64,000 bases of DNA from Butyrivibrio sp. MC2013 (GCF_000424585.1 NZ_AUKE01000014.1:1-64000), one strand, 5' to 3'; counted from the first letter of the stretch, positions 24,429-35,135 are shown. Notes: generated from the sequence alone by a model not told the origin. A program made the numbers and translations.

Positions 24429-25889
24429 ATGATCATCAGACCTGAGAAAGAGGAGATAAAGCGTTACGCAGACCTGGGTCAGTACAACGTACTCCCTGTC
24501 AGCTGCGAGATCCTATCAGACTGCATTACCCCCATTGAGACCATGAGGATACTTAAGAATGTGTCCAGCCACTGCTACATGCTGGAGTCGGCAGCAGCCA
24601 ATGAGAAATGGGGCAGATACACCTTTATGGGTTATGACCCCAAGATGGAGATTACCTGCAGGGACGGACATATGAAGGCCGGTAACCTCACATTTGAAAC
24701 AGATGATCCTTCTGCATACCTCAGGCAGATCCTGTCTGAATACAAGAGTCCCAGTTTTAGCTATCTGCCCACATTTACAGGTGGCCTGGTGGGATATTTT
24801 TCCTACGACTATGTGACCTACTCAGAGCCCACCATCAGGTGTGATGTGGAAGATAGCGAGGACTTCAAGGATGTGGACCTGATGCTCTTTGACAAGGTGA
24901 TAGCCTTTGACTCTGTGAAGCAGAAGATCATCCTCATGGTGAATATCCGCCTGGATGATTATGAGCAGGAGTACAACAGGGCAGTGCTGGAGCTGAGGCA
25001 GCTTGCAGACCTGTTGCAGCACGGAGTAAGGGCAGAGGACAAGCCTGGGAGACTGACAGGTCCTGTGACACCTCTTTTTGATGAGAAGAGCTATTGCGAG
25101 ATGGTAGAAGAGGCCAAGGGTCACATAAGGGAGGGGGATATCTTCCAGATAGTACTTTCCAACAGACTGTCAGCACCCTTTGAGGGGAGCCTCTTTAATA
25201 CTTACAGGATGCTCAGGACTATCAATCCTTCGCCCTATATGTTCTATTTCAGCGGCACAGATGTGGAGATAGCGGGCGCTTCTCCCGAGACGCTTGTGAA
25301 GCTGGAAGGGGACGTACTCCACACCTTCCCCCTGGCAGGTACCAGGAGGAGAGGATCGACAGAGGATGAGGACCTGTCCCTGGAGCAGGAGCTACTTGCG
25401 GATGAAAAAGAGCTTGCGGAGCACAATATGCTGGTGGACCTGGGACGAAATGACCTGGGCAAGATCAGCCGCTTTGGCAGTGTGGAAGTGGAAGAGCTAA
25501 GGAGCGTGGTGAGATACTCCCATGTAATGCATATAGGCTCCACAGTAAGGGGAGTGATCAGAGATGACAAGGATGCACTGGATGCCATAGAGGCAGTGCT
25601 CCCTGCCGGTACACTCTCCGGTGCTCCAAAGATCAGAGCATGTCAGCTCATAGGCGAGCTTGAGAATAATAAGAGAGGCGTATACGGTGGTGCCATAGGT
25701 TATATAGATTTTACCGGCAACATGGATACCTGTATCGCCATCAGGATAGCTTACAAGAAGAATGGCAAGGTCTTCGTCAGGAGCGGCGCGGGGATTGTGG
25801 CAGACTCTGATCCCCATTCGGAATTTACAGAATGTATGAACAAGGCCGGAGCTGTATTAAAAGCTCTTGAAATGGCAGAGACATTATAG
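24429..25889 (+). CDS. trpE: Anthranilate synthase component I
   Basis: 486 residues, converts chorismate plus ammonia to anthranilate with TrpG. The N-terminal regulatory motif CYMLESA (LLES-like, Trp feedback site) is near residue 55. The chorismate-binding domain has DIFQIVLSNR, SPYMFYF, FPLAGTRRRG, HNMLVDLGRNDLG, VLPAGTLSGAPK and AGAGIVADSDP-type segments. The last six contain the metal and substrate residues. Start ATG has AAAGGAGGA upstream. It is first in an operon controlled by the Trp T-box. Complete. Confidence 0.97.
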   Translation: MIIRPEKEEIKRYADLGQYNVLPVSCEILSDCITPIETMRILKNVSSHCYMLESAAANEKWGRYTFMGYDPKMEITCRDGHMKAGNLTFETDDPSAYLRQILSEYKSPSFSYLPTFTGGLVGYFSYDYVTYSEPTIRCDVEDSEDFKDVDLMLFDKVIAFDSVKQKIILMVNIRLDDYEQEYNRAVLELRQLADLLQHGVRAEDKPGRLTGPVTPLFDEKSYCEMVEEAKGHIREGDIFQIVLSNRLSAPFEGSLFNTYRMLRTINPSPYMFYFSGTDVEIAGASPETLVKLEGDVLHTFPLAGTRRRGSTEDEDLSLEQELLADEKELAEHNMLVDLGRNDLGKISRFGSVEVEELRSVVRYSHVMHIGSTVRGVIRDDKDALDAIEAVLPAGTLSGAPKIRACQLIGELENNKRGVYGGAIGYIDFTGNMDTCIAIRIAYKKNGKVFVRSGAGIVADSDPHSEFTECMNKAGAVLKALEMAETL

Positions 25890-25904
25890 AAGGGAGGTAG
25901 AGCT

Positions 25905-26474
25905 TTGACACTGCTAGTAGATAATTATGACAGCTTCTCCTACAACCTGTATCAGATGCTGGGAGAGATAGATCCGGATATCAGAGTGATCAGAAATGAT
26001 GAGATGACAGTAGATGACATCATAGCCCTGGAGCCTCAGCGCATTATCCTCTCACCCGGGCCCGGGCGTCCTGAGGATGCGGGAGTGATAGTAGAGCTTG
26101 CAAAGAGAGTACCTGATAATATCCCGCTCCTGGGCGTATGCCTTGGTCATCAGGCCATATGCATGGCGCTGGGCGGAGTGGTTGGATATGCTTCAAGACT
26201 CATGCATGGCAAGCAGTCTGATACTGAGTTTGACCTTGGCTGTCCTATATTTGCAGGCTGCAGCCCTAGGGAAAAGGTAGCCAGATACCATTCTCTTGCA
26301 GCTGATGAGAAGAGCCTTCCGGAGTGCCTGAAGGTGACTGCCAGGACAGATGACGGGGAGGTCATGGCTGTCAGCCATAAGTCTAAACCTATATATGGCC
26401 TGCAGTTCCACCCGGAGTCCATCATGACTCCTCATGGCAGGCTGATGTTGGAGAACTTTATGAAACTATCCTGA
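25905..26474 (+). CDS. trpG: Anthranilate synthase glutamine amidotransferase
   Basis: 189 residues, class I glutamine amidotransferase. Catalytic Cys in GVCLGHQAIC, and His-Glu in FHPES; the oxyanion segment SPGPGRP is present. It supplies ammonia to TrpE. The start is TTG at 25905, preceded by a very strong GGGAGG, 15 bases after the trpE stop. No ATG fits the conserved TLLVDNYDSFSYN N-terminus, so the TTG start is real. It is not fused to trpD. Confidence 0.96.
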   Translation: MTLLVDNYDSFSYNLYQMLGEIDPDIRVIRNDEMTVDDIIALEPQRIILSPGPGRPEDAGVIVELAKRVPDNIPLLGVCLGHQAICMALGGVVGYASRLMHGKQSDTEFDLGCPIFAGCSPREKVARYHSLAADEKSLPECLKVTARTDDGEVMAVSHKSKPIYGLQFHPESIMTPHGRLMLENFMKLS

Positions 26475-26533
26475 GATATAGGATTATCACACGTACTACA
26501 AATAATAAATGACTCACAAAAAGGAGAGAAGAT

Positions 26534-27550
26534 ATGATCAAAGAAGCTATTGTGAAAATAGTAAACAAAGAAGACCTGACTTATGATGAAGCCTATGCAG
26601 TAATGAACGAGATCATGAGCGGAGAGACCAGCCCTACACAGAATGCAGCATTTCTGGCTGCTCTTTCTACCAAGAGCGCAAGAGCTGAGACTACAGATGA
26701 GATCGCAGGCTGCGCAGCTGCCATGAGAGAGCATGCTACCAGAGTAGATACAGGTATGGATATATTTGAGATAGTAGGTACAGGCGGAGACAATGCGCAC
26801 AGCTTTAATATCTCCACCACATCAGCTATCGTAGCTGCTGCAGGTGGTATGAAGGTGGCCAAGCATGGTAACCGTGCTGCATCTTCCAAGTGCGGTACAG
26901 CAGACTGCCTGGAAGCTCTGGGAGTGAACATAGTCCAGGAGCCTGACAAGTGCATAGAGCTCCTTAATGAAGTGGGCATCTGCTTCTTCTTTGCTCAGCA
27001 GTATCACAAGTCCATGAAATATGTAGGATCTATCCGCAAGGAACTGGGCTTTAGAACAGTATTTAATATCCTGGGACCTCTGACCAATCCTGCAAGGCCT
27101 GCAATGCAGCTCCTGGGCGTCTATGATGAATATCTGGTAGAGCCTCTGGCTCATGTACTGTCTGAGCTGGGCGTAAAGCGCGGCATGGTAGTATATGGCA
27201 ATGACAAGCTGGATGAGATATCCCTAAGCTCTACTACTACAGTATGCGAGATCAAGGATGGCTGGGTCAAAAAATATGTTATCAGCCCCGAGGACTTTGG
27301 CATGGAGCTTTGCAACAAGGAAGATCTGGTAGGCGGAAGCCCCAAGGAGAATGCAGAGATCACCAAATCTATCCTCAGGGGAGAAAAGGGTCATAAGAGA
27401 AATGCAGTACTCCTTAATGCAGGTGCAGCGCTTTATATCGGCGAGAAGGCAGCCAGCTTTAAAGAAGGCGTAGAGATGGCGGCAGAGCTCATCGATTCAG
27501 GCAAGGCTATGGAAGTACTGGATAAGTTTATCGAAGTCAGCAACAGGTGA
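26534..27550 (+). CDS. trpD: Anthranilate phosphoribosyltransferase
   Basis: 338 residues, transfers phosphoribose from PRPP to anthranilate. Family motifs are [15 protein letters not shown] (PRPP/metal loop, about residues 77-91), [12 protein letters not shown], and GPLTNPARP. Complete and of normal length, with AAAGGAGAG upstream of ATG 26534. Second metal site DE is present in KLDEISLS. Confidence 0.97.
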   Translation: MIKEAIVKIVNKEDLTYDEAYAVMNEIMSGETSPTQNAAFLAALSTKSARAETTDEIAGCAAAMREHATRVDTGMDIFEIVGTGGDNAHSFNISTTSAIVAAAGGMKVAKHGNRAASSKCGTADCLEALGVNIVQEPDKCIELLNEVGICFFFAQQYHKSMKYVGSIRKELGFRTVFNILGPLTNPARPAMQLLGVYDEYLVEPLAHVLSELGVKRGMVVYGNDKLDEISLSSTTTVCEIKDGWVKKYVISPEDFGMELCNKEDLVGGSPKENAEITKSILRGEKGHKRNAVLLNAGAALYIGEKAASFKEGVEMAAELIDSGKAMEVLDKFIEVSNR

Positions 27551-27639
27551 TGGTAGTTATCTTAAAAAGTATCTGTCACATGACCAATCGAGGAAACTGA
27601 ACATCAGATTCAAAACAGAAAAGACAGAGTGATAAGCAT

Positions 27640-28443
27640 ATGAATAACGTGAATATATTATACAGATTGTCGGAAGGAGCCAGGAAGAGATGTAATGAAG
27701 CCATGAAGGTCATGTCTCTTGAGGATATCATAGACAAGGCCATGGCTCTTCCCACAGGGGATTTTGCATTTGAAAGGGCTCTTAGGAAAGATGACATAGC
27801 ATTTATCTGCGAATGCAAGAAGGCATCACCATCAAAGGGCATCATAGCTGAGGAATATCCATACAGGGAGATAGCCATGGCTTATGAAGAAGCGGGCGCT
27901 GACTGCATCTCGGTCCTGACTGAGCCTGATTATTTCCTGGGGAGCCTTGAGCATCTAAAAAAGGTATGCAGCAGCGTATCTATCCCTGTCATCAGAAAAG
28001 ACTTTACAGTAAATGAGTACATGATCTATGAAGCAAGGCTCTGCGGAGCTTCTGCAGTACTCCTTATCTGTTCTATCCTGGGCGAAGAGACTATAGCCAG
28101 GTATATAGAGATATGTGACAGTCTGGGTATGTCTGCTCTGGTGGAAGCTCATGATGAGCAGGAGGTGATGATAGCCCTGAATGCAGGAGCCAGGGTGATA
28201 GGCGTCAATAACAGGAATCTTAAGGACTTTACTGTGGATACCTCCAATAGCAGGAGGCTGAGAGAGCTGGTACCTGATAACGTGCTATTCGTATCAGAGA
28301 GCGGAGTAAAGACTGCTGAAGATGTAGAGCTCCTAAGGCAGAGCCGCTGCAATGCAGCTCTTGTTGGTGAGACTCTTATGAGGGCAGAGAACAAGAGTGC
28401 CAAGCTCGCAGAACTAAAGGGCAGGATAGCGACATATGGTTAA
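27640..28443 (+). CDS. trpC: Indole-3-glycerol phosphate synthase
   Basis: 267 residues, TIM barrel closing CdRP to indole-3-glycerol phosphate. [13 protein letters not shown] holds the catalytic Lys and phosphate residues, [12 protein letters not shown] and VIRKDFT follow, [10 protein letters not shown] and VSESGV finish the barrel. ATG 27640 lacks a strong ribosome site, so a start a few codons away is possible. Its stop overlaps the start of the trpFB fusion by eight bases, a translational coupling arrangement repeated at the next junction. Confidence 0.96.
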   Translation: MNNVNILYRLSEGARKRCNEAMKVMSLEDIIDKAMALPTGDFAFERALRKDDIAFICECKKASPSKGIIAEEYPYREIAMAYEEAGADCISVLTEPDYFLGSLEHLKKVCSSVSIPVIRKDFTVNEYMIYEARLCGASAVLLICSILGEETIARYIEICDSLGMSALVEAHDEQEVMIALNAGARVIGVNNRNLKDFTVDTSNSRRLRELVPDNVLFVSESGVKTAEDVELLRQSRCNAALVGETLMRAENKSAKLAELKGRIATYG

Positions 28444-30220
28444 GATCAAGATGTGCGGCCTTAGCCGCAGGGAGGATATCCTGGCAGCCAATAGGGTAAA
28501 GCCTGATTATATAGGCTTTGTATTTGCCAAAGGGAGCAGGAGATATCTGGAGCCTGAGAGGGCATCTGAATTAAAGAGTCTCCTGGATCCAGCTATCAAG
28601 GCTGTGGGCGTATTTGTAAATGAGGAGATTGCTGTAGCAGCAGATCTTGCAAATAGAGGCATCATTGATATCATACAGCTCCACGGAGATGAAGATGAGG
28701 ACTATATCAGAGAACTGAGAAAGTATACAAGTGCTAATATCATCAAGGCCTTTGTCATAGATGGCCCTGGGGACCTTAAAAGGGCAGAGGCTTCATCTGC
28801 AGATCATATTCTGCTTGATTCCGGTAAGGGCAGCGGCAAGGTCTTTGACTGGGAGCTGCTTCGGGATATGAAGAGGCCTTACTTTCTCGCGGGAGGCCTT
28901 GATAAAGACAAGGCGGTCATGGCGCTCACAAAATTGCGTCCCTATGCCATTGATGTCAGCTCGGGGATAGAGACAGATGGAGTCAAGGATCCTGCCAGAA
29001 TGGCAGAGTTTATGGAAAGGATAAGTATTATGGCTGATAAAAAAGGACGATTTGGTATCCACGGAGGACAGTATATTCCTGAGACACTGATGAATGCAGT
29101 GATCGAACTGGAAGAAGCCTATGAGCATTACAAGAAGGACCCGGAATTTAACAGGGAGCTCACAGAGCTCTTTAACGATTATGCAGGCAGGCCTTCAAGG
29201 CTCTACTATGCTGAGAAGATGACTAGGGACCTGGGAGGTGCCAGAATCTATCTCAAGAGAGAGGACCTCAACCATACAGGCGCTCACAAGATCAATAACG
29301 TGCTGGGACAGGCTCTTCTGGCCAGGAAGATGGGCAAGACACGTCTCATAGCTGAGACAGGCGCAGGTCAGCATGGAGTGGCTACAGCCACTGCAGCAGC
29401 CCTGATGGGTATGGAGTGCGTGGTATTCATGGGCGAAGAGGATACCAAGCGCCAGGCTCTTAATGTATACAGGATGAAGCTCCTGGGGGCATCTGTAGTA
29501 CCTGTTACATCAGGCACTGCCACACTTAAGGATGCTGTATCCGAAGCTATGAGAGAGTGGACGTCCAGGATAGATGATACTCATTACTGCCTGGGTTCTG
29601 TTATGGGACCACATCCGTTCCCTACCATAGTCCGTGATTTTCAGGCAGTGATCTCCAAGGAGATCAAAGAGCAGATACTGGAAAAAGAAGGAAGGCTCCC
29701 TGATGCGGTCATTGCCTGCGTAGGCGGCGGCTCCAATGCCATAGGATCCTTCTATCATTTCATAGAGGATGAAGATGTACAGCTCATAGGCTGTGAGGCA
29801 GCAGGCAGAGGCATAGATACCTTTGAGACTGCAGCAACCATTGCTACAGGAAAGCTGGGTATCTTCCATGGTATGAAATCTTATTTCTGCCAGGACGAGT
29901 ATGGTCAGATAGCACCTGTGTATTCCATATCCGCAGGCCTGGATTATCCCGGCGTAGGCCCTGAGCACGCAGACCTTCATGACAGAGGAAGGGCGCAGTA
30001 TGTGCCTGTTACAGATGATGAGGCTGTGGAAGCCTTTGAATACCTGGCCCGCACTGAGGGTATCATACCTGCTATCGAATCAGCCCATGCCATAGCCTAT
30101 GCCAGAAAGCTGGCTCCTACCATGGACAAGGACCAGATCATAGTAGTGACGGTATCAGGTAGGGGCGACAAGGACTGCGCTGCCATCGCCAGATACAGAG
30201 GGGAGGATATCCATGAGTAA
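28436..30220 (+). CDS. trpFB: Fused phosphoribosylanthranilate isomerase-tryptophan synthase beta
   Basis: 594 residues in one frame. Residues 1-197 are Trp[12 protein letters not shown] with the catalytic Cys, IQLHGDED, and [13 protein letters not shown]. Residues 199-594 are TrpB beginning [18 protein letters not shown], with the PLP lysine in [15 protein letters not shown], and GGGSNAIG. Met199 could also act as an internal start, but no stop separates the halves and no clear ribosome site precedes it. The fusion joins a step-3 and a step-5 enzyme. The TrpB half belongs to the main TrpB1 type. The start overlaps trpC by eight bases and the end overlaps trpA by eight. Confidence 0.95.
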   Translation: MVKIKMCGLSRREDILAANRVKPDYIGFVFAKGSRRYLEPERASELKSLLDPAIKAVGVFVNEEIAVAADLANRGIIDIIQLHGDEDEDYIRELRKYTSANIIKAFVIDGPGDLKRAEASSADHILLDSGKGSGKVFDWELLRDMKRPYFLAGGLDKDKAVMALTKLRPYAIDVSSGIETDGVKDPARMAEFMERISIMADKKGRFGIHGGQYIPETLMNAVIELEEAYEHYKKDPEFNRELTELFNDYAGRPSRLYYAEKMTRDLGGARIYLKREDLNHTGAHKINNVLGQALLARKMGKTRLIAETGAGQHGVATATAAALMGMECVVFMGEEDTKRQALNVYRMKLLGASVVPVTSGTATLKDAVSEAMREWTSRIDDTHYCLGSVMGPHPFPTIVRDFQAVISKEIKEQILEKEGRLPDAVIACVGGGSNAIGSFYHFIEDEDVQLIGCEAAGRGIDTFETAATIATGKLGIFHGMKSYFCQDEYGQIAPVYSISAGLDYPGVGPEHADLHDRGRAQYVPVTDDEAVEAFEYLARTEGIIPAIESAHAIAYARKLAPTMDKDQIIVVTVSGRGDKDCAAIARYRGEDIHE

Positions 30221-30971
30221 GATAAGAGAAGCTTTTGCAAAGGGCAAAGCCTTTATAGCATTTATAACCTGCGGTGATCCGGATCTGGAGACGACTGTAT
30301 CTGTAGTCAAAGAAGCGGTCAAGAACGGCGCAGACCTTATAGAACTGGGGATCCCTTTTTCAGATCCCACTGCAGAGGGTCCTGTTATCCAGGGGGCCAA
30401 TCTTCGTGCCCTTACAGGGGGAGTGACTACTGACAAGATATTTGACATGGTGGTAGAGCTGAGAAAGGAAGTATCCGTGCCTATGGTATTTATGACCTAT
30501 GCCAATGTGGTCTTCTCCTATGGTATGGATAGGTTTGTCCAAAGGTGCGCTGAGATTGGCATGGATGGCCTTATACTGCCGGATCTTCCCTATGAAGAAA
30601 AAGAGGAATTTGCCCCCACCTGCAGGAAATACGGCATAGACCTCATATCCCTCATAGCTCCTACCTCAGAGGGCAGGATAGCTATGATCGCCAAAGAGGC
30701 AGAGGGCTTCCTCTACATAGTATCAAGCCTGGGTGTGACCGGCTCCAGGAGCCAGATTACTACAGACCTTTCATCAATGGTGAAGCTGGTCAGGGATAAT
30801 ACAGATATACCCTGTGCTATAGGCTTTGGTATATCCACGCCTGAGCAGGCAGAGCAGATGAGAGCAGTAGCAGACGGCGTAATCGTTGGCTCTGCTATTG
30901 TAAAGATCATTGCTGAGCACGGACGGGATGCGGCTCCTTATGTGGGAGAGTATGTAAAATCCATGGTATGA
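30213..30971 (+). CDS. trpA: Tryptophan synthase alpha subunit
   Basis: 252 residues, cleaves indole-3-glycerol phosphate to indole for Trp[17 protein letters not shown] contains the catalytic Glu; the catalytic Asp lies in [14 protein letters not shown] and GFGIS phosphate-binding segments are present. The ribosome site GGGGAGGAT lies inside the trpB end, and the start overlaps trpB. It is the last gene of the operon. Confidence 0.97.
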   Translation: MSKIREAFAKGKAFIAFITCGDPDLETTVSVVKEAVKNGADLIELGIPFSDPTAEGPVIQGANLRALTGGVTTDKIFDMVVELRKEVSVPMVFMTYANVVFSYGMDRFVQRCAEIGMDGLILPDLPYEEKEEFAPTCRKYGIDLISLIAPTSEGRIAMIAKEAEGFLYIVSSLGVTGSRSQITTDLSSMVKLVRDNTDIPCAIGFGISTPEQAEQMRAVADGVIVGSAIVKIIAEHGRDAAPYVGEYVKSMV

Positions 30972-31032
30972 GCACAGGGCCTTTGTAAAATGAGAAGGCT
31001 TCGCTGTTTTCTTTAAAAGAATATAGATTGGC

Positions 31033-31092
31033 AATAAGGGCTGATAATGCAGGTAGCTACATAAGCAGGGCCACCTGCCAGTCCTTATTTTG
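31033..31092. terminator. Candidate bidirectional terminator after trpA
   Basis: AATAAGGGCTG faces CAGTCCTTATT with an inner GCAGGT/ACCTGC pairing and a short T tract. It overlaps the last codon of the leftward radical-SAM gene, so it may end both transcripts. Confidence 0.55.
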
Positions 31093-32893
31093 CAAGGGCA
31101 TATTGTATTATTTCATAATGATCAAATGCAAGTGCATCAGCTGACAAAGCTGATACATCTACCCAGCTGGCATAGAGCGCATCACTGTTGGCTATGGGCT
31201 TTACCAGTGTTTCATCAAGGGTGATCATATATGCGACGCTCAGGACCCAGCCTCTGGGATCGCGGCCCCTGGTAGATGTGACCTTTACCAGATTTTCCTC
31301 AGTTATATTGGCTGAAACAGAAGTCTCTTCCAGTAGCTCTCTTGTGGCAGCATATTCCAGCGTTTCATCTGTGGGCTGGTAAAAGCCGCCGGGCAGGGCC
31401 AGCTTATTTACATAAGGATGATCAGCTCTGTTGATCATTAGTATCTTTGACTTGTCCTTGTTGAAGACCAGAAGGTCAACGGCTACAGAGGGTGCGTCAT
31501 AGGCTTTTCTGTCATACTTATCCAGATAGATCTCCTCACCCTTCTTGTCATTTAGCCATCGGTCAGACATTGCAAACATCTCTTTGACGCTGCGCTCGCT
31601 GTAGAAGAGAGGGATGATGCCATATAAATGTGCTGCACCGTAATCTGTGAGCATCAGGGTATCATCATCTATGAATTCCATAAGGCCGTTCTTTTCCAGG
31701 AAGGAGATCTGCGCCCCATATACTTTTCTGAAATTCTCATTAAACCTTTTCTCATAGGCTTTCATGGATATGAATCCAAAATAGAACATTACTGAGATCG
31801 CCTTGGCACGCACTTCTTCCCTGGGCATATCTGCAATGTCATTGATGGGGAGCCTGCCTTCATCAATTGCTGCAAAATAGCTATCCAGCTTATGATCTGC
31901 ACAGCCAAGGTTATAGGCAAGATAATCACCTACAAATGACTGGGCGCCAAGGCCAAAGCCCACGTAAGATGTGGCATCTATGACACGTTTTGTCAGATAG
32001 GAAGAGGTACCCATATCGCCGGGAATCCTGCTGAAGGTGTTCTTGCCATTATTGGCAATATAGTCTGCTTCCTTGAGGAGCCTGTAAGCAATATCATACT
32101 GGCGATTGATCTTGTAAAGGGTCACGCCCTGGGATTCAGCCTCCAGCTTGGTTCCCTTATAACGATTACGGTATAAGGTGATAAATTCCGGTTTAAGTGC
32201 AATGGTATATTTTATGGTATTGGCAAAATCCTCGTCTGACTGATTGAGAAAGCCGTACATAAGATCGATGTTAAGTCTGTCAAAGCCTGCCTTGCGCACG
32301 TTTTCAACAGCTTTTTCATATATCGATTTGGAGCCTTCTCTGCCAAGTGATTCCAGAAGCTTTTCTGATACTGTCTGAAAGCCCATGGATATACGGTTAT
32401 AACCAAGCTCTCTTATGGCTCTTATCTTCTCAGGATCATTGGCTGCTATGACAGGTGTGGTTTCCACACTCAGGTACATACCCTCTGACAGATTAAAGCT
32501 CTTTATGGCTTCTGTTATCTTTCTTATGTTTTCGGTAGACAAAAATGATGGAGTACCACCGCCAAGATCATATCCTACAATGGGCTTATCCTTGATGATA
32601 GCGCGGTAGAACTCAATCTCGCGGAGCAGATGCTCCACATATCTGTCAGGGTCAGATTCCTCCGGCTTATCTAGTACAACATATTCACAAAATTTGCACC
32701 TGGCCTGGCAGAAGGGCACATGAACATACAGACACAGCTCGTCCTGCGCTTCGATGTTCTTCTTTACCAGCTCATATATTTCTTTATCATCGTGGAGTTC
32801 ATATTGCGCCAGAGAATTGGGGCGCAGCGGATATGCGGTATTGCAATAGTGATGAAATTTGATTCCCCTGTCAAAAATATCTTCACACTTCAT
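31085..32893 (-). CDS. Radical SAM HemN/HemW-like protein fused to NUDIX domain
   Basis: 602 residues. Residues about 50-430 are a radical SAM domain of the coproporphyrinogen oxidase-like type: CQARCKFC (Cys62, 66, 69), DLGGGTPSFLS, SVETTP, RISMGFQ, and a HemN-like C-terminal winged part. Residues about 455-602 are NUDIX: LALPGGFYQPTDE then TRELLEETS, matching REUxEExGU except that Ser replaces the final Gly and one extra residue lies before the first Glu. It is not obviously a haem enzyme; HemW-like proteins bind haem, and NUDIX domains hydrolyse or sense nucleotide sugars such as ADP-ribose. The combined role is unknown. AAAGGAG supports ATG 32893. Monocistronic. Confidence 0.85.
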   Translation of the reverse strand: MKCEDIFDRGIKFHHYCNTAYPLRPNSLAQYELHDDKEIYELVKKNIEAQDELCLYVHVPFCQARCKFCEYVVLDKPEESDPDRYVEHLLREIEFYRAIIKDKPIVGYDLGGGTPSFLSTENIRKITEAIKSFNLSEGMYLSVETTPVIAANDPEKIRAIRELGYNRISMGFQTVSEKLLESLGREGSKSIYEKAVENVRKAGFDRLNIDLMYGFLNQSDEDFANTIKYTIALKPEFITLYRNRYKGTKLEAESQGVTLYKINRQYDIAYRLLKEADYIANNGKNTFSRIPGDMGTSSYLTKRVIDATSYVGFGLGAQSFVGDYLAYNLGCADHKLDSYFAAIDEGRLPINDIADMPREEVRAKAISVMFYFGFISMKAYEKRFNENFRKVYGAQISFLEKNGLMEFIDDDTLMLTDYGAAHLYGIIPLFYSERSVKEMFAMSDRWLNDKKGEEIYLDKYDRKAYDAPSVAVDLLVFNKDKSKILMINRADHPYVNKLALPGGFYQPTDETLEYAATRELLEETSVSANITEENLVKVTSTRGRDPRGWVLSVAYMITLDETLVKPIANSDALYASWVDVSALSADALAFDHYEIIQYALAK

Positions 32894-32997
32894 GGCTATC
32901 TCCTTTGGGTTTGCTATCAGTTTTCGAAGTATTATATCATATCAAAATATCTTTGTTTGAATTGTCAATTTATTGTTCATAATTTTACTTTTTCAAG

Positions 32998-33092
32998 TAT
33001 AATAGTTAGTAGCAAGACCTATGCCATGGGAGGGCAGCACTGCGGTATTGCTAATCAGCTTATTTCTAGTAAGAAAAAAGAGGAGATCCGCA
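32998..33092 (+). promoter_or_regulatory. -10 element and structured leader of the surface protein gene
   Basis: A TATAAT lies at 32998-33003; the -35 is poor. The leader from 33012 can fold: AGCAAGACC with GGTATTGCT, enclosing TGCC/GGCA. It does not match the c-di-GMP or other riboswitch consensus I know. Ribosome site AGAGGAG follows before ATG 33093. Confidence 0.4.
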
Positions 33093-35135
33093 ATGAACAG
33101 TTTTCGCTATAATTCAAAGAAATTCTTTAAAAGATCCATTGCAGTGTTATCAGCTGCTTTTATCGCTATGTCAGGATATCATATTGATTCCTATGCTGAG
33201 GGGGATAAGTTAGAGTGGCCTTCAGACTTTAGTGGCGAAATCAATAAAGAATACGGTGACGATACAACGTTTATTATAACCGCATCCATAAATTCTGAAA
33301 GCATTGAAGGTGATATTTCTTATTCGACTAATGATAATGGAGGCGTTGCAACAGTTGAATCTACTACGGGTGAGGTTACATTGTTGAAATGTGGAGAAGC
33401 GGTAATTACGGCCAAAATTGATGGTCAATCCACCATATCTCCAATATCATATACAATTAAATATTCGAAGAAATCCTTGTCATTCGATTGGAATGGGCAG
33501 AAAGATTATGGCCCTAATGATGAGACTCCAAAACCGTCTATAGCGAATTTGGATGGAAGAGTAGTTGGGGATAATGAATCTGATATTAATATTTCAGTTA
33601 AGTATTATCTGGGAAATACTGAACAACAAGAGCCGTTGACTACTGCAGGCGAATATGTAGCTAAGGCTGAACTTACGGGATCCAAAAGTGATTTTTATCA
33701 GATTCCGGAAAATAAAAAAGAGTATTCTTTTAAGATAACAGCAGGAAAAGCAACTGTTGACCCTGCTCCTGTTGCAGCAAGTGGTCTTGTATATAGCGGG
33801 TCAGCTCAGGCATTGCTTTCATCAGCGGGAACTGCTACCGGTGGTTCCATGAAATACAGACTGGGAGAAAATGGTGAGTGGACTGATGCTATTCCTCAGG
33901 CAACTAATGCAGGGGATTATGAAGTGTATTATAAAGCAGTCGGTGATAATACTCATTCTGACTCTGATGTTGGGGGGCCTATATCGGTTTCCATTGCCAA
34001 AATTGATCTGTCAAAATGTGATGTGACTATTGATCATACTGTATTTGTATATGACGGATCTGAGCAGGGGCCGGAAGTATCAGTATCATATAAAGATACT
34101 CCAGTTCCGGAGGCTGTATATAAAGTAGAAGGTGATAGCGGGAAATCTGCCAAAAGCTACAAACTAAAATTATCTTCTAATGATAGTACTAACTGTACTG
34201 GATCTAAATCGATTTCTTGGAAAATAGTTCCTAAAGATTCAAAGATGGGATCTGATGGAGAAATCACTACTTATCTGACTTTAGGGTCAGATGTACCATC
34301 GGGTACCAAAATAAGTAGTGTGTCATCTGATAACGGTCTCTCAGGATTGACTGCATCTGAGAAAAACCTGGTTGAAGATGAGGACTACGAGATCAACTAT
34401 TTTGTGACTTTGGAAAAACTTGACAGTTCAACTGAAGGAGCGAAGAAGGTATCGGCCGAAGGCGCTACTGGAGCAGCTTATTTCAAGGTTAGTTGCACAA
34501 AAGAAATTATAATAGATGGAGAATCTCAAGGGATTACTAGTTCCAAGGTACCTTCCGGATTATCTGTTACTATGCCAATATCATCGCTCTTCCCTGCGGT
34601 ACAATCTGGCTATACACGTAAATATGCGATACTCGGAATTGATAATAATGAAAAGGAAGCATTAAGTACATCATCATCAAGTAATATTACAGCAACAGTT
34701 AAATCAAAATATATGCCAACTTTTGCTATAGCTTATCAGGATACCTCCAACACCACCTACAAAGTCACCTTCAGCATGGGCGGACATGGTACCGCTCCTG
34801 CAGCGCAGACTATAGCAAAGGGTGGCAAGGTTTCAAAGCCTACAGATCCTACAGAGACAGGATACACCTTTGGCGGATGGTATACAGATAGCGCCTGCAC
34901 CAAGGCTTATGATTTCAATTCAGAGGTTACAGCTAATCTCACTCTCTATGCGAAGTGGACCAAGGTGATCAGTGCAGAAGAAGCTGCAAAGGCAGCGGCG
35001 GCAAGCGCAAATGTGCCAAAGACAGGAGATGAGCTACCTCTTGAACTTATGCTTCTGGTGTTGGTTGCAGGAGTATCATTTATTGCTATGGGACTAAAGT
35101 TTAGAACCGAGGTTAGAAAGAACGACGATCAGTGA
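33093..35135 (+). CDS. Sortase-anchored surface protein with MBG-like and InlB repeats
   Basis: 680 residues. Sec signal (cleavage near SYA-EG), a Big-like segment, two or three MBG-like beta domains (about 130-320), a less defined region (about 370-550), one InlB B-repeat (554-627: VTFSMGGHGTAPAAQ through GYTFGGWYTDS to LYAKWTK), then VPKTG at 641-645, a hydrophobic helix and RTEVRKNDDQ. VPKTG plus helix plus charged tail is a sortase signal; the adjacent class B sortase is the likely enzyme. DNA from about 33200 to 34730 is visibly more A/T-rich, with different codon use from the 3' part, suggesting imported or fast-changing ectodomain. Function is probably adhesion or wall interaction. Start is set by AGAGGAG; the upstream frame to 33021 is leader. 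Confidence 0.82.
   Translation: MNSFRYNSKKFFKRSIAVLSAAFIAMSGYHIDSYAEGDKLEWPSDFSGEINKEYGDDTTFIITASINSESIEGDISYSTNDNGGVATVESTTGEVTLLKCGEAVITAKIDGQSTISPISYTIKYSKKSLSFDWNGQKDYGPNDETPKPSIANLDGRVVGDNESDINISVKYYLGNTEQQEPLTTAGEYVAKAELTGSKSDFYQIPENKKEYSFKITAGKATVDPAPVAASGLVYSGSAQALLSSAGTATGGSMKYRLGENGEWTDAIPQATNAGDYEVYYKAVGDNTHSDSDVGGPISVSIAKIDLSKCDVTIDHTVFVYDGSEQGPEVSVSYKDTPVPEAVYKVEGDSGKSAKSYKLKLSSNDSTNCTGSKSISWKIVPKDSKMGSDGEITTYLTLGSDVPSGTKISSVSSDNGLSGLTASEKNLVEDEDYEINYFVTLEKLDSSTEGAKKVSAEGATGAAYFKVSCTKEIIIDGESQGITSSKVPSGLSVTMPISSLFPAVQSGYTRKYAILGIDNNEKEALSTSSSSNITATVKSKYMPTFAIAYQDTSNTTYKVTFSMGGHGTAPAAQTIAKGGKVSKPTDPTETGYTFGGWYTDSACTKAYDFNSEVTANLTLYAKWTKVISAEEAAKAAAASANVPKTGDELPLELMLLVLVAGVSFIAMGLKFRTEVRKNDDQ

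Noticed and set aside
33012-33060. c-di-GMP riboswitch before the surface protein gene
   Set aside because: The conserved core sequences of the known c-di-GMP aptamer classes are absent; kept only as an unclassified structured leader.
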